Below the pieces are notes generated by a model. It did no database searches. It saw only the letters and a program-made list of their open reading frames with translations, and was not told the DNA's origin. Both the position numbers and the translations under genes were made by a program. DNA of 7,321 bases from an uncultured Phaeodactylibacter sp. (GTDB lineage: Bacteria > Bacteroidota > Bacteroidia > Chitinophagales > Saprospiraceae), in contig CAJXXJ010000179.1 of assembly GCA_913062745.1 (NCBI GenBank), forward strand, positions 1 through 7,321, in the 5' to 3' direction. Of this stretch, positions 1 through 5,483 are shown piece by piece; the first letter of the stretch is position 1; each line of letters begins with the position of its first letter.

Positions 1-975
1 CAACTAATGGGCGGCAGCTTGCGCGCGGAAAGCATACCGCATGTTGGGAGTACCTTCTACCTGCAACTGCCCTACCGGGAAGCACAGGCTGCTGCTGCCG
101 CTTCGGAGCCCCAGCCCTCCTATCAACCGGGTGCGGCAGAGGGCAGCATGGCAAAGAGCAGCAACGGCAGCGGGCAGCAGGAAAAAACCGGCAGCTTGCT
201 GATTGTCGAGGATAACCCGGCGCTGCGCAACTACTTGCGGGCGATACTTGAAGACCGCTACCATATCCATACTGCCCACAACGGTGTTGAAGCACTGAAA
301 CATCTGGAAGAAGAGGACAGCGGGCAGGTAGATTTGATCATTTCAGATGTCATGATGCCGGAAATGAACGGCTTCACGCTGCTGGAACGCCTTAAGGAGG
401 ATCAGCGGTACCGCCATCTTCCGGTAATTATGCTGACTGCTCTGGCCCGGCAGGAAAGCCGGCTGAGGGCACTGCGAATCGGGGTGGACGACTATGTGCT
501 TAAGCCTTTTCAGGAAGAAGAGCTGCAGGCCCGGATACAAAGCCTGCTGAATAACTACCGCCTGCGCCGTAGCCCGGACCTGGCCGAAGCGGAAGGCGCA
601 GAGGAAGCGGCAGCTGTGGCTACCTCCGAGGTGCCGGACTCACCGCTGCACAGCCAGGAAGATGTCGAATGGCTCCAACTCCTGGAGGAAAAAACCCTGG
701 CCGGCCTCGGGGATACCAACTTTACCGTAGACCGCCTCGCGGAGGAAATGAACTACAGCCGACGGCAGCTTTACCGCAAAGTAAAAGCACTGACCGGCCT
801 CACTCCGAACAGTTACATTCAGGAAGCCCGTTTCCAGGCCGCCCGCGAAATGCTCGAGGAGCGCCGCTACTCTAATGTCAAAAAGGTAGCTTACGAAGTG
901 GGGTTCAAAGATACCCGCTACTTCTCCCGGCAGTACAAAGAGCGCTTCGGGCGGCTGCCATCCGGTTATTTATAA
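1..975 (+). CDS. Hybrid two-component regulator, C-terminal part (HATPase end, receiver, AraC HTH)
   Basis: The gene is cut by the left window edge; the reading frame is open from base 1 and ends with TAA at 973-975. Numbering from the Met codon at 7, the first 23 residues (MGGSLRAES then VGSTFYLQLPY) are the last G-box and terminal strand of a histidine-kinase ATPase domain. An Ala/Gly/Ser/Gln-rich linker (about 24-62) follows. A complete receiver domain occupies about 63-183, with acidic pair E68/D69, phospho-acceptor D114 (ISDVMMPEMNG; codon 346-348), T144 and K166 (LKPF). A second linker leads to an AraC-type double helix-turn-helix at about 219-322. Such one-protein systems are common in Bacteroidota, where phosphorylation of the receiver is thought to control DNA binding by the attached domain. 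The sensor part lies outside the window, so the signal is unknown. No terminator is evident after the stop. Confidence 0.95.
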   Translation, partial: QLMGGSLRAESIPHVGSTFYLQLPYREAQAAAAASEPQPSYQPGAAEGSMAKSSNGSGQQEKTGSLLIVEDNPALRNYLRAILEDRYHIHTAHNGVEALKHLEEEDSGQVDLIISDVMMPEMNGFTLLERLKEDQRYRHLPVIMLTALARQESRLRALRIGVDDYVLKPFQEEELQARIQSLLNNYRLRRSPDLAEAEGAEEAAAVATSEVPDSPLHSQEDVEWLQLLEEKTLAGLGDTNFTVDRLAEEMNYSRRQLYRKVKALTGLTPNSYIQEARFQAAREMLEERRYSNVKKVAYEVGFKDTRYFSRQYKERFGRLPSGYL

Positions 976-1060
976 GAACAACCACATATAACACCTTGAT
1001 TTTCAACACCCGGCACAATTGTCACACCACTATGGCATGATCTTCACCCTACCGTTTGCT

Positions 1061-1086
1061 TATATTTGTTCTGAACATTGAACAAA
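1061..1086 (+). repeat. 7-base inverted repeat overlapping a TATATTTG box
   Basis: TTTGTTC (1065-1071) and GAACAAA (1080-1086) are perfect reverse complements around an 8-base spacer. The left arm overlaps TATATTTG (1061-1068), which matches the TAnnTTTG -7 box of Bacteroidota promoters. No TTG is found 17-23 bases upstream, so the promoter half of the call is weak. The dyad could be an operator. Nothing in the window shows which regulator would bind. Confidence 0.3.
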
Positions 1087-1170
1087 CATTCCCCGCTAAC
1101 TGCCGGTAAAACGGCACTATGGAATTAGCCGTAGTACGAGACACTTTCAGCTAATCCAAACTTCATTATA

Positions 1171-1216
1171 AAGTAAGCTGACCGAGCAATAACGTTTGCC
1201 TAGCAGCTCATTACTT
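1171..1216. repeat. Imperfect inverted repeat abutting the promoter
   Basis: The arm AAGTAAGCTG (1171-1180) is the reverse complement of CAGCT (1204-1208) plus TTACTT (1211-1216), with only two extra bases (CA, 1209-1210) interrupting the right arm. The loop is 23 bases. The right arm ends over the TTG -33 element of the promoter at 1215-1246, so a protein bound here, or a cruciform, could affect that promoter. It could equally be a chance dyad in AT-rich DNA. Confidence 0.4.
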
Positions 1217-1246
1217 GAACTAAACTTCGGTATTTTCATAGATTTG
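1215..1246 (+). promoter_or_regulatory. Bacteroidota-type promoter (TTG-N21-TAGATTTG)
   Basis: TTG at 1215-1217 and TAGATTTG at 1239-1246 are separated by 21 bases. This fits the published Bacteroidota/Flavobacterium consensus TTG-N17-23-TAnnTTTG with all fixed positions matched. Transcription would start near 1253 and read rightwards into the AraC-family gene, giving a leader of about 350 bases. No other gene lies downstream on this strand before that regulator. The match is by eye only. Confidence 0.5.
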
Positions 1247-1271
1247 TTAGCAAAGTTGGAAGGTGTTGTGT

Positions 1272-1347
1272 GGTACCTGATTTCCCCTTATTCTATTTGT
1301 GTCTAAGTTTCCGGGAAAACGTGAAAAATATAGATACACAGGGTACC
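1272..1347. repeat. Nested imperfect inverted repeat in the leader
   Basis: The outer arms are GGTACCTG (1272-1279) and CAGGGTACC (1339-1347). Inside lie TGTGTCTA (1298-1305) and TAGATACACA (1331-1340), also near reverse complements. A centre TTTCC-G-GGAAA (1308-1318) is a perfect odd palindrome. The arms are not equally spaced (about 16 unpaired bases on the left), so a single clean hairpin does not form. It could be a protein-binding region or part of a structured leader RNA. Confidence 0.3.
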
Positions 1348-1473
1348 GGCAACGCCTTTCTTTTTTGCCCTGGCTCAAGCTTTCTCTCCTACCACTGAAA
1401 AGTACCATACGTCCGTTAAAAAGGTCAAAACTACCCCCTCGGTTACCGGGTTTCTTTACAAAGTGATGAACAC

Positions 1474-1497
1474 ATGATCATTACTTCATGTCATGAA
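1474..1497. repeat. Two adjacent short palindromes
   Basis: ATGATCAT (1474-1481) is a perfect 8-base palindrome. Four bases later TTCATG-T-CATGAA (1485-1497) is a perfect 6+6 dyad with a single central base. Both lie about 110-130 bases before the AraC-family start codon. The geometry resembles operator half-sites for dimeric regulators, but no cognate regulator can be named. Confidence 0.3.
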
Positions 1498-1587
1498 ATG
1501 AGGCGGCGGCTGCCGTGCCGCATAGACCCAATCATGCAATGGCCTAAAGAAAATTAGTGTTCCAATGTTTTGTTATCTTTAGCTGCG

Positions 1588-1613
1588 CGGGCATCAATTT
1601 GGGTTGGTGCCCG
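1588..1613 (+). promoter_or_regulatory. Stable hairpin covering the start codon of the AraC-family gene
   Basis: CGGGCATCAA (1588-1597) pairs with TTGGTGCCCG (1604-1613) in ten consecutive pairs (one T-G wobble) around a six-base loop TTTGGG. The right arm contains both plausible start codons of the next gene, TTG at 1604 and GTG at 1607. In mRNA the fold would bury the initiation site, suggesting translational control or autoregulation. Alternatively, the short T-tract at 1618-1620 and nearby could make it a weak attenuator or terminator. Confidence 0.5.
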
Positions 1614-2554
1614 TAAGTTTTCCAAATACCCCGATTCCATTGAGAGAAATAGCACCTAAGAGTTATAATATTGACGAACTGCGCTGCAATGCTTTTGCGC
1701 GCGCAGGCAAGCATTTCGACTTGGTCCGGCATGAAGCTTTTATGGCCGAAAGCAAGCACGGCTTCTCGTTCCCGCACCGGCACAATTACTATATGCTGAT
1801 GCTGGCTACTGCCGGCTCCGGGCGGCAGCTAATCGACTTTGAGACCTACGATGTAACGCCCGGGCAGTTGTACCTGATGTCGCCGGGGATGATACATGCC
1901 TGGGAGGAAAACAATGCACTGAAAGGGTTTGACCTGTTCTTTACAGCCGACTTTTTCACACAGCGGTATAATATCAACAAGCTGTACGAATTTCCGTTTT
2001 TCAGCCTGCCACAGCGGCAACAGCCTATGGTAGAGCTCAACGAGAAGGAACACCGGCAAATCAATGAACTGTTCGAGCAGATGCTAGAGGCCTACGAAAG
2101 CGGGCTGCAGGACGGATTGATGAGCATGCTGCGGTCTTACCTCAATATCATCCTGGTACGGGCGCAGCGTATTTATACCAAGGGGCAGCCGCTGCAACGG
2201 GAGGATTCCCCGTCCCGCAACCTGATACAGCAGTTTGAGCTACTGATAGAGCAGCACCACCGGGAGTACCGCCTCGTCAAGGACTATGGAAAGTTGCTCC
2301 ACATTACCCCTAACCATCTGAATGCGGTGTGCCGGGAAAAGACGGGCCGATCAGCAGGAGACTTGATCCGAAACCGGATTATGCTGGAAGCGAAGCGGAT
2401 GCTGGCGCACGACCGGCGCACGGTGGGCGAGATTGGGAGCAGCCTGAACTTTAACGATACCGCTTACTTTTGCCGTTTTTTCAAAAAGTACGAAGGGGCT
2501 ACTCCGGAGCAGTTCCGCCGGCAGTTACTCCAACCGCGCACGGCCCCGAAGTAG
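1607..2554 (+). CDS. AraC-family transcriptional regulator with cupin-like N-terminal domain
   Basis: This encodes about 315 residues and ends with TAG at 2552-2554. The N-terminal segment PIPLREI is followed by a cupin-type sensing domain (about 45-135) with HRH in the FPHRHNYYMLM strand and the SPGMIHAW turn typical of AraC ligand domains. A helical middle section comes next, then the DNA-binding region at about 205-307 with two helix-turn-helix units (KLLHITPNHLNAVCREKTG, then VGEIGSSLNFNDTAYFCRFFKK). The final motif is characteristic of AraC/XylS proteins. The start is uncertain: no in-frame ATG precedes the conserved sequence, and the first ATG (1742) lies inside the protein. I chose GTG at 1607; TTG at 1604 or TTG at 1640 are alternatives. 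No Shine-Dalgarno sequence is seen, as usual in this phylum. The gene is convergent with the thiol-disulfide pair. Ligand and targets cannot be read from the sequence. Confidence 0.92.
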   Translation: MPVSFPNTPIPLREIAPKSYNIDELRCNAFARAGKHFDLVRHEAFMAESKHGFSFPHRHNYYMLMLATAGSGRQLIDFETYDVTPGQLYLMSPGMIHAWEENNALKGFDLFFTADFFTQRYNINKLYEFPFFSLPQRQQPMVELNEKEHRQINELFEQMLEAYESGLQDGLMSMLRSYLNIILVRAQRIYTKGQPLQREDSPSRNLIQQFELLIEQHHREYRLVKDYGKLLHITPNHLNAVCREKTGRSAGDLIRNRIMLEAKRMLAHDRRTVGEIGSSLNFNDTAYFCRFFKKYEGATPEQFRRQLLQPRTAPK

Positions 2555-2560
2555 CCACTT

Positions 2561-2642
2561 GATTTATAGTAACTATTCAGCACGACCAGAAAATCGCGTT
2601 TTCTGCTTTCTTTCTTTTTATGCTGAATAGTTACGATTTATA
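2561..2642. mobile_element. 66-base MITE-like element with 8-base target duplication (IS66-type ends)
   Basis: The element itself is 2569-2634. Its ends, GTAACTATTCAGCA (2569-2582) and TGCTGAATAGTTAC (2621-2634), are perfect 14-base inverted repeats. Exactly outside both ends lies the same 8-base word, GATTTATA (2561-2568 and 2635-2642), in direct orientation, which is the signature of a transposition target duplication. The 38-base interior has no coding capacity. From family knowledge, IS66-type insertion sequences have ends starting GTAA and make 8-base duplications, so a non-autonomous IS66 derivative is the best guess; no transposase is present in the window to confirm it. The right-hand duplication contains the stop codon of the minus-strand thioredoxin-like gene, which survives intact. 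Only one copy is visible here. Confidence 0.8.
2587..2619 (+). terminator. Hairpin plus T-rich tract inside the MITE
   Basis: CAGAAAA (2587-2593) pairs with TTTTCTG (2599-2605) across a TCGCG loop, and a T-rich tract (2606-2619, interrupted by three C) follows. It lies just after the stop of the plus-strand AraC-family gene and could act as an intrinsic terminator, though the stem is AT-rich and weak. The outer 14-base inverted repeats of the element could form a larger hairpin on either strand and serve both convergent genes. Confidence 0.4.
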
Positions 2643-3339
2643 CCGTTTTGATAGAGCAGCCTACCGCTTTGGTTACTGCCGGAGCGGGTGCCTCGCCTTT
2701 CTGTAAAGACTCAATCGCTTTCTCCAGGAATTTCTCCTCAACTGCCTCCGGATCGCGCACGCTGTCATCGATAGCACCGTGGTAGCGCACCACCTTGTCC
2801 ATATCGAGCAGGAATACCTCCGGAGTACGGGTAGCACCGTATTCCGGATATACTTTCTGGCCTTCGTCAAACAGGTAGAGGAAAGGGTAATCCATTTCTT
2901 TAGCACGTTCCTGCATTTGCTCAAAGCTGTCGCCGGGCTGCGCTGCCGGGTCATTGGGCTGAATAGCTACTACCGGGAAGCCCTGTGCAGCGTACTTATT
3001 GTGCAGGTCGATAATGCGTTGTTCGCTCGCTACGGCGTAAGGGCAGGTATTGCAGGTAAAGATGACGATATAGCCTTTAGGCTGTTCTCCGTTAGCGTCC
3101 TTGATGTTGTCAAGGGAATACATCTCGCCGTCAACATTTTTGAGCTCGAAGCCGGGGGCTTTTTCGCCTACTGCTACGCCGTCTGCTTTCTGCGCAACAG
3201 TTTTGGCTTCAGCCGTCTCTTCCGTTTTTTCGGGTTCGGTAGCAGTAGTGGCTTCGGCTTGCTCTTCTGCCGGCACTTCGCCACAGCTCGTCAGGGCTAA
3301 ACACAGGGCCAGGGCACTTAGGAAAATGAGGTGTCTCAT
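2638..3339 (-). CDS. Thioredoxin-fold (peroxiredoxin-like) lipoprotein
   Basis: This encodes 233 residues from ATG at 3339. MRHLIFLSALALCLALTSC is a clear type II signal peptide with lipobox LTSC (C19), so the protein should be a lipid-anchored envelope protein. A Glu/Ala/Thr-rich spacer (20-55) precedes a redoxin domain (about 56-213) with GEKAPGFELKNVDG, the active-site motif FTCNTCPYA (C96, C99) and the cis-Pro loop TRTPEVFLLD (P173). The C-terminal VGCSIK motif (C228) recurs, from memory, in AhpC/TSA-like proteins of this subgroup. A thiol-disulfide or peroxide-linked redox role is likely; the substrate is unknown. A longer start at 3372 overlaps the upstream stop as ATGA and would add 11 residues, implying translational coupling; the signal peptide favours 3339. 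The gene is downstream of, and probably cotranscribed with, the TlpA-like gene. Confidence 0.9.
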   Translation of the reverse strand: MRHLIFLSALALCLALTSCGEVPAEEQAEATTATEPEKTEETAEAKTVAQKADGVAVGEKAPGFELKNVDGEMYSLDNIKDANGEQPKGYIVIFTCNTCPYAVASEQRIIDLHNKYAAQGFPVVAIQPNDPAAQPGDSFEQMQERAKEMDYPFLYLFDEGQKVYPEYGATRTPEVFLLDMDKVVRYHGAIDDSVRDPEAVEEKFLEKAIESLQKGEAPAPAVTKAVGCSIKTV

Positions 3340-3368
3340 GATGGTTATCAGTTTTAGTAGTGAATAAT

Positions 3369-3977
3369 TCATTCCGTTGCGGCTACAGCCTCCAAAGCGG
3401 TTTGCAGCTCCTCCACACTATCTACAGCCTGGCCGATGAACCGCCGCTGCCCCGTAGCGCTGTTATACATAAGCGTAGCGGGTATAGCACCACTCCACTG
3501 CGGATCCACCCGGTCTATCCAGTCGTTGTACTTGCCGTCGAGCAGTACCAGGACTTCGGGCTTAAGCTGCCGCTTTTCCAAAAAGGGCAGCAGCGCGGAG
3601 CGCAGTTGTCTTGGGAAGTCAAGGCTGATGAGTACGACTTTCACTGCCTGTCCTTCGTAAGCCTCGTGCAGGGCTTCAAAATAGGGCAGCTCCTTCACAC
3701 AGGGCTTACACCAGGTCGCCCAGAAATTGATAACGTAAGTTGTGTCGTTATCTTGCTGAAAGACAGGGGCAATTTCTTCAAAGGTAGAAAATACCGGAAT
3801 GCCGGCGAGGGTGGAGTCTGCCTGTGGCCAATTGCCTTTCCCCGGGCTGGCAGAGGCAGGTGCCGGGTCGGATGGAGCTTCTGCCTGTGCGGTGGTTTGT
3901 TCCGGGCCGCCGGTTTGGCAGCTGGCTGCGAGCATAGTGGCCGAAAGCATCAAAATCAGGAGTAGGGTACGGTGCAT
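3369..3977 (-). CDS. TlpA-like thioredoxin lipoprotein (thiol:disulfide oxidoreductase)
   Basis: This encodes 202 residues from ATG at 3977; the frame extends back to TTG at 3983, but the ATG directly precedes a clean signal sequence. MHRTLLLILMLSATMLAASC has lipobox LAASC (C20). A Pro/Ala/Ser/Gln-rich tether (21-50) leads to a TlpA/ResA-type thioredoxin domain with VINFWATWCKPCVKELPYF (C90, C93), the strand KVVLISLDF (113-121) and cis-Pro in AIPATLMYN (P166). Such lipoproteins reduce or isomerise thiols outside the cytoplasmic membrane, for example in cytochrome c maturation or periplasmic thiol homeostasis; which applies here cannot be told. It is the first gene of a probable two-gene operon: its TGA (3371-3369) overlaps a possible ATG of the next gene. 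A strong terminator lies just upstream, so it must have its own promoter; I see no full TAnnTTTG match. Confidence 0.93.
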   Translation of the reverse strand: MHRTLLLILMLSATMLAASCQTGGPEQTTAQAEAPSDPAPASASPGKGNWPQADSTLAGIPVFSTFEEIAPVFQQDNDTTYVINFWATWCKPCVKELPYFEALHEAYEGQAVKVVLISLDFPRQLRSALLPFLEKRQLKPEVLVLLDGKYNDWIDRVDPQWSGAIPATLMYNSATGQRRFIGQAVDSVEELQTALEAVAATE

Positions 3978-4053
3978 GGGCAAAGTAGTTGTTTGGAAAC
4001 AAAACTGCTGATACGGCCGGATGGTTGGGCAGCCTGCTTAAAATGCCACACGC

Positions 4054-4093
4054 AAAAAAAAAACAGAGCAGGGGCAATGATGCCACCTGCTCT
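4054..4093 (-). terminator. Intrinsic terminator of the SPFH-domain gene
   Basis: Read on the minus strand, AGAGCAGG (from 4093) and CCTGCTCT (to 4065) form an 8-base-pair stem. An inner GGCA/TGCC stem and a TCAT loop add four more pairs past a single bulged base. After two bases comes an uninterrupted run of ten T (4063-4054). It lies 37 bases past the stop of the SPFH gene and separates it from the thiol-disulfide pair. Confidence 0.93.
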
Positions 4094-4129
4094 TCAGGAA
4101 ATTATTAGTATGAAAACTCTACTGCCTTG

Positions 4130-4942
4130 TTAATTGCGGATACCGCTTTGCTTCGGCTCCACGCCTTGTGGGTCCATCAGCATCGGCATATCGCCGTCGG
4201 TGATGATCACCTTGGTATTTGGAGACTCTGCCAGCTTCAGAAAAGCCTCGATCGACTTGAACTGCAGTACCTGCGCACTGAGCCCCTCGGCGATGATCTT
4301 TTGCGCATCGCGCACCCCTTCGGCTTCGATGCGGCGGCGTTCGGCTTCCTGTCGGGCTTCCTGCAGCACGAATTCCATGCGCAGGGCACGCTGCTCAGCT
4401 TCCAGTTTCTCCTCAATAGCGCGGGAAAGATTCTGTGGCAATTGAATGCTCTTGATCAGTACCGCTTCGATAATGATGCCTTTGCCGTCCAGCAGCTCCA
4501 TCATCTGGTCGCGGATAGCGACTTCAATCGTAGCGCGCTGCCCGGTATGCATGTCTTTGGCAAAGTAGCGGGAGGTCACATCAGCGACAGCAGAGCGGAA
4601 GACCGGCAGAATGACGTTATCTTCGTAATTGCGGCCGATATTCCGCAGCAGGTCCGGCGCCTTGGTAGGCTGAATGTTGTACAGTATGGAAATTATTGCG
4701 CCGATATTGAGCCCTTCCTTGGACGGAAGGTTGAGGCTTACCTCCATGTTTTCTGTTTGTACCGGCACTTTCACAATGGTAGAGGTAAATGGGTTAAAAG
4801 ACCGCAAACCCTCCATGTAGGGACGGTCGGCGTACTTACCGAAGGTACGCTTCACACCGACCTCCCCTTGTTTGACTACAGTGCAGCTGAGCGTCAGGGA
4901 AGACAGCATCAGGCACATGGCGACATAAAGAACATTTTTCAT
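4130..4942 (-). CDS. SPFH/prohibitin-family lipoprotein
   Basis: This encodes 270 residues from ATG at 4942; an in-frame TTG at 4960 would add six residues before the signal and is less likely. MKNVLYVAMCLMLSSLTLSC looks like a type II signal peptide with lipobox LTLSC (C20). The SPFH/Band 7 domain (about 22-175) starts VVKQGEVGVKRTFGKY and includes the prohibitin-like stretches GLNIGAIISILYNI, VFRSAVADVTSRY and IEAVLIKSIQLPQ. A charged Glu/Arg/Ala-rich segment (about 175-225: AIEEKLEAEQRA, RQEAERRRIEAEG) is the coiled coil typical of stomatins and prohibitins. The end IITDGDMPMLMDPQ also fits prohibitin-like proteins of this phylum. Family members form ring-shaped oligomers on membranes and often modulate proteases, as HflK/HflC do for FtsH. 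It appears monocistronic, with a terminator just after it. Confidence 0.92.
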   Translation of the reverse strand: MKNVLYVAMCLMLSSLTLSCTVVKQGEVGVKRTFGKYADRPYMEGLRSFNPFTSTIVKVPVQTENMEVSLNLPSKEGLNIGAIISILYNIQPTKAPDLLRNIGRNYEDNVILPVFRSAVADVTSRYFAKDMHTGQRATIEVAIRDQMMELLDGKGIIIEAVLIKSIQLPQNLSRAIEEKLEAEQRALRMEFVLQEARQEAERRRIEAEGVRDAQKIIAEGLSAQVLQFKSIEAFLKLAESPNTKVIITDGDMPMLMDPQGVEPKQSGIRN

Positions 4943-5184
4943 AGCACTTCTAGTTTTCAACTTTACACTTTAGTAGGCTGCTGCTAACAGCAATGCCCTC
5001 TTTTGAAATAAGCAATGGGAGCACTCAGTGAGCCGTGGAACATAGCGCACAAGCTGCGCGCTAAAACCGCGTAAACAGATAGCAATCTTAACTACCCGTT
5101 AACACATGCTAACTAAATCAATAGTTTTACTATCATTAACACCCGAAGTAAATTCTGGTTCGTGAAAAATGTAAAACAATGGCG
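4943..5184. other. Non-coding region upstream of the SPFH gene
   Basis: No coding frame is credible in these roughly 240 bases. They should contain the SPFH promoter on the minus strand. The best partial match is TAAAGTTG (4965-4958), one mismatch from TAnnTTTG, but its nearest TTG is 25 bases upstream, slightly too far. Small dyads are present: TGCTG/CAGCA (4979-4992) and TAGCGC/GCGCTA (5043-5063). AT-rich TTAAC-containing words cluster at 5088-5150. None can be assigned a function with confidence. Confidence 0.4.
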
Positions 5185-5225
5185 AAAAAACAGGACAGCC
5201 CCTGACGGTGACAGACAGGGGCTGT
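5185..5225 (-). terminator. Intrinsic terminator after the T9SS tail
   Basis: ACAGCCCCTG (5195-5204) and CAGGGGCTGT (5216-5225) are perfect 10-base inverted repeats with an 11-base loop. On the minus strand the stem is followed, after CCTG, by six T (5190-5185). It lies 24 bases past the stop of the sorting-domain remnant and now serves as the terminator for dnaE transcription. Confidence 0.88.
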
Positions 5226-5249
5226 TTAAATGCCAAAATTATTCGATGC

Positions 5250-5483
5250 TTACTGCCGGATAAAGCGCTCCGTCTCTATCTTTAACCCATTCTGGCTGAG
5301 GGCTATAAAGTACCCCCCTTTCGGAAAATGGTCCAGCGCAAATTGATTCTGCCGGGAGGCCGTTACCTGCTCCTCCATGATTTGCCCGACTGCATTAATG
5401 CAGGTGAGGGTTTTCTCTCCCTCCAGGCTAACATCCAGCGTGATAGTATTACTATCGGGATTGGGGTAAACGGACAGATCACT
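5250..5483 (-). pseudogene. Orphan T9SS C-terminal sorting domain (remnant of a secreted-protein gene)
   Basis: Read on the minus strand from AGT at 5483-5481 to TAA at 5252-5250, this 77-codon stretch gives SDLSVYPNPDSNTITLDV, then the central strand CINAVGQIMEEQV, KGGYFIALSQNG and the ending ERFIRQ. This is the classical type A T9SS sorting domain (VYPNP start; G.Y.. near the end), which directs proteins across the Bacteroidota outer membrane. It has no start codon and no passenger: an in-frame TGA (5486-5484) lies immediately before it, and the dnaE stop (5481-5479) overlaps its first codons in another frame. The best reading is the tail of a secreted-protein gene whose 5' part was lost by deletion or rearrangement. 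It is probably not translated. A terminator follows. Confidence 0.8.

Larger units (their letters stand above)
976..1606. other. Long non-coding gap between two regulator genes
   Basis: I found no convincing protein-coding frame, tRNA or rRNA in these roughly 630 bases. The composition is visibly more AT-rich than the flanking genes. The stretch holds one good Bacteroidota promoter match (1215-1246) and several inverted repeats (1065-1086, 1171-1216, 1272-1347, 1474-1497), plus smaller hairpins such as TGCCG/CGGCA at 1101-1116 and ATTAGC/GCTAAT at 1124-1155. It ends in a 10-base-pair hairpin over the start of the next gene. The length and density of dyads suggest a regulatory leader, or an unrecognised small RNA, for the AraC-family gene downstream. 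I recognise no known riboswitch family. Confidence 0.6.

Noticed and set aside
976..1603. tRNA, CRISPR or known riboswitch in the long gap
   Set aside because: There is no cloverleaf-compatible sequence with a T-loop signature, no regularly spaced repeats and no riboswitch core that I recognise.
1740..1744. ATG at 1742 as the start of the AraC-family protein
   Set aside because: About 45 residues of regulator-like sequence (PIPLREI to FDLVRHEAF) precede it in frame with no stop, including the usual N-terminal segment of the family.
1544..1783. Small minus-strand frame over the AraC-family start region
   Set aside because: It overlaps conserved N-terminal coding sequence of the AraC-family gene and resembles no protein I know.
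2561..2642. Simple convergent-gene terminator with no transposon origin
   Set aside because: The exact 8-base direct repeat flush against both arms is not expected from a terminator and fits a target-site duplication.
2779..3965. Plus-strand open frames opposite the two thiol-disulfide genes
   Set aside because: Both minus-strand genes have lipobox signals and active-site motifs. The opposite frames have neither motifs nor sensible starts.
4127..4987. Plus-strand open frame of 286 codons opposite the SPFH gene
   Set aside because: It is antisense to a recognisable SPFH protein and shows no domain of its own; it is a mirror frame.
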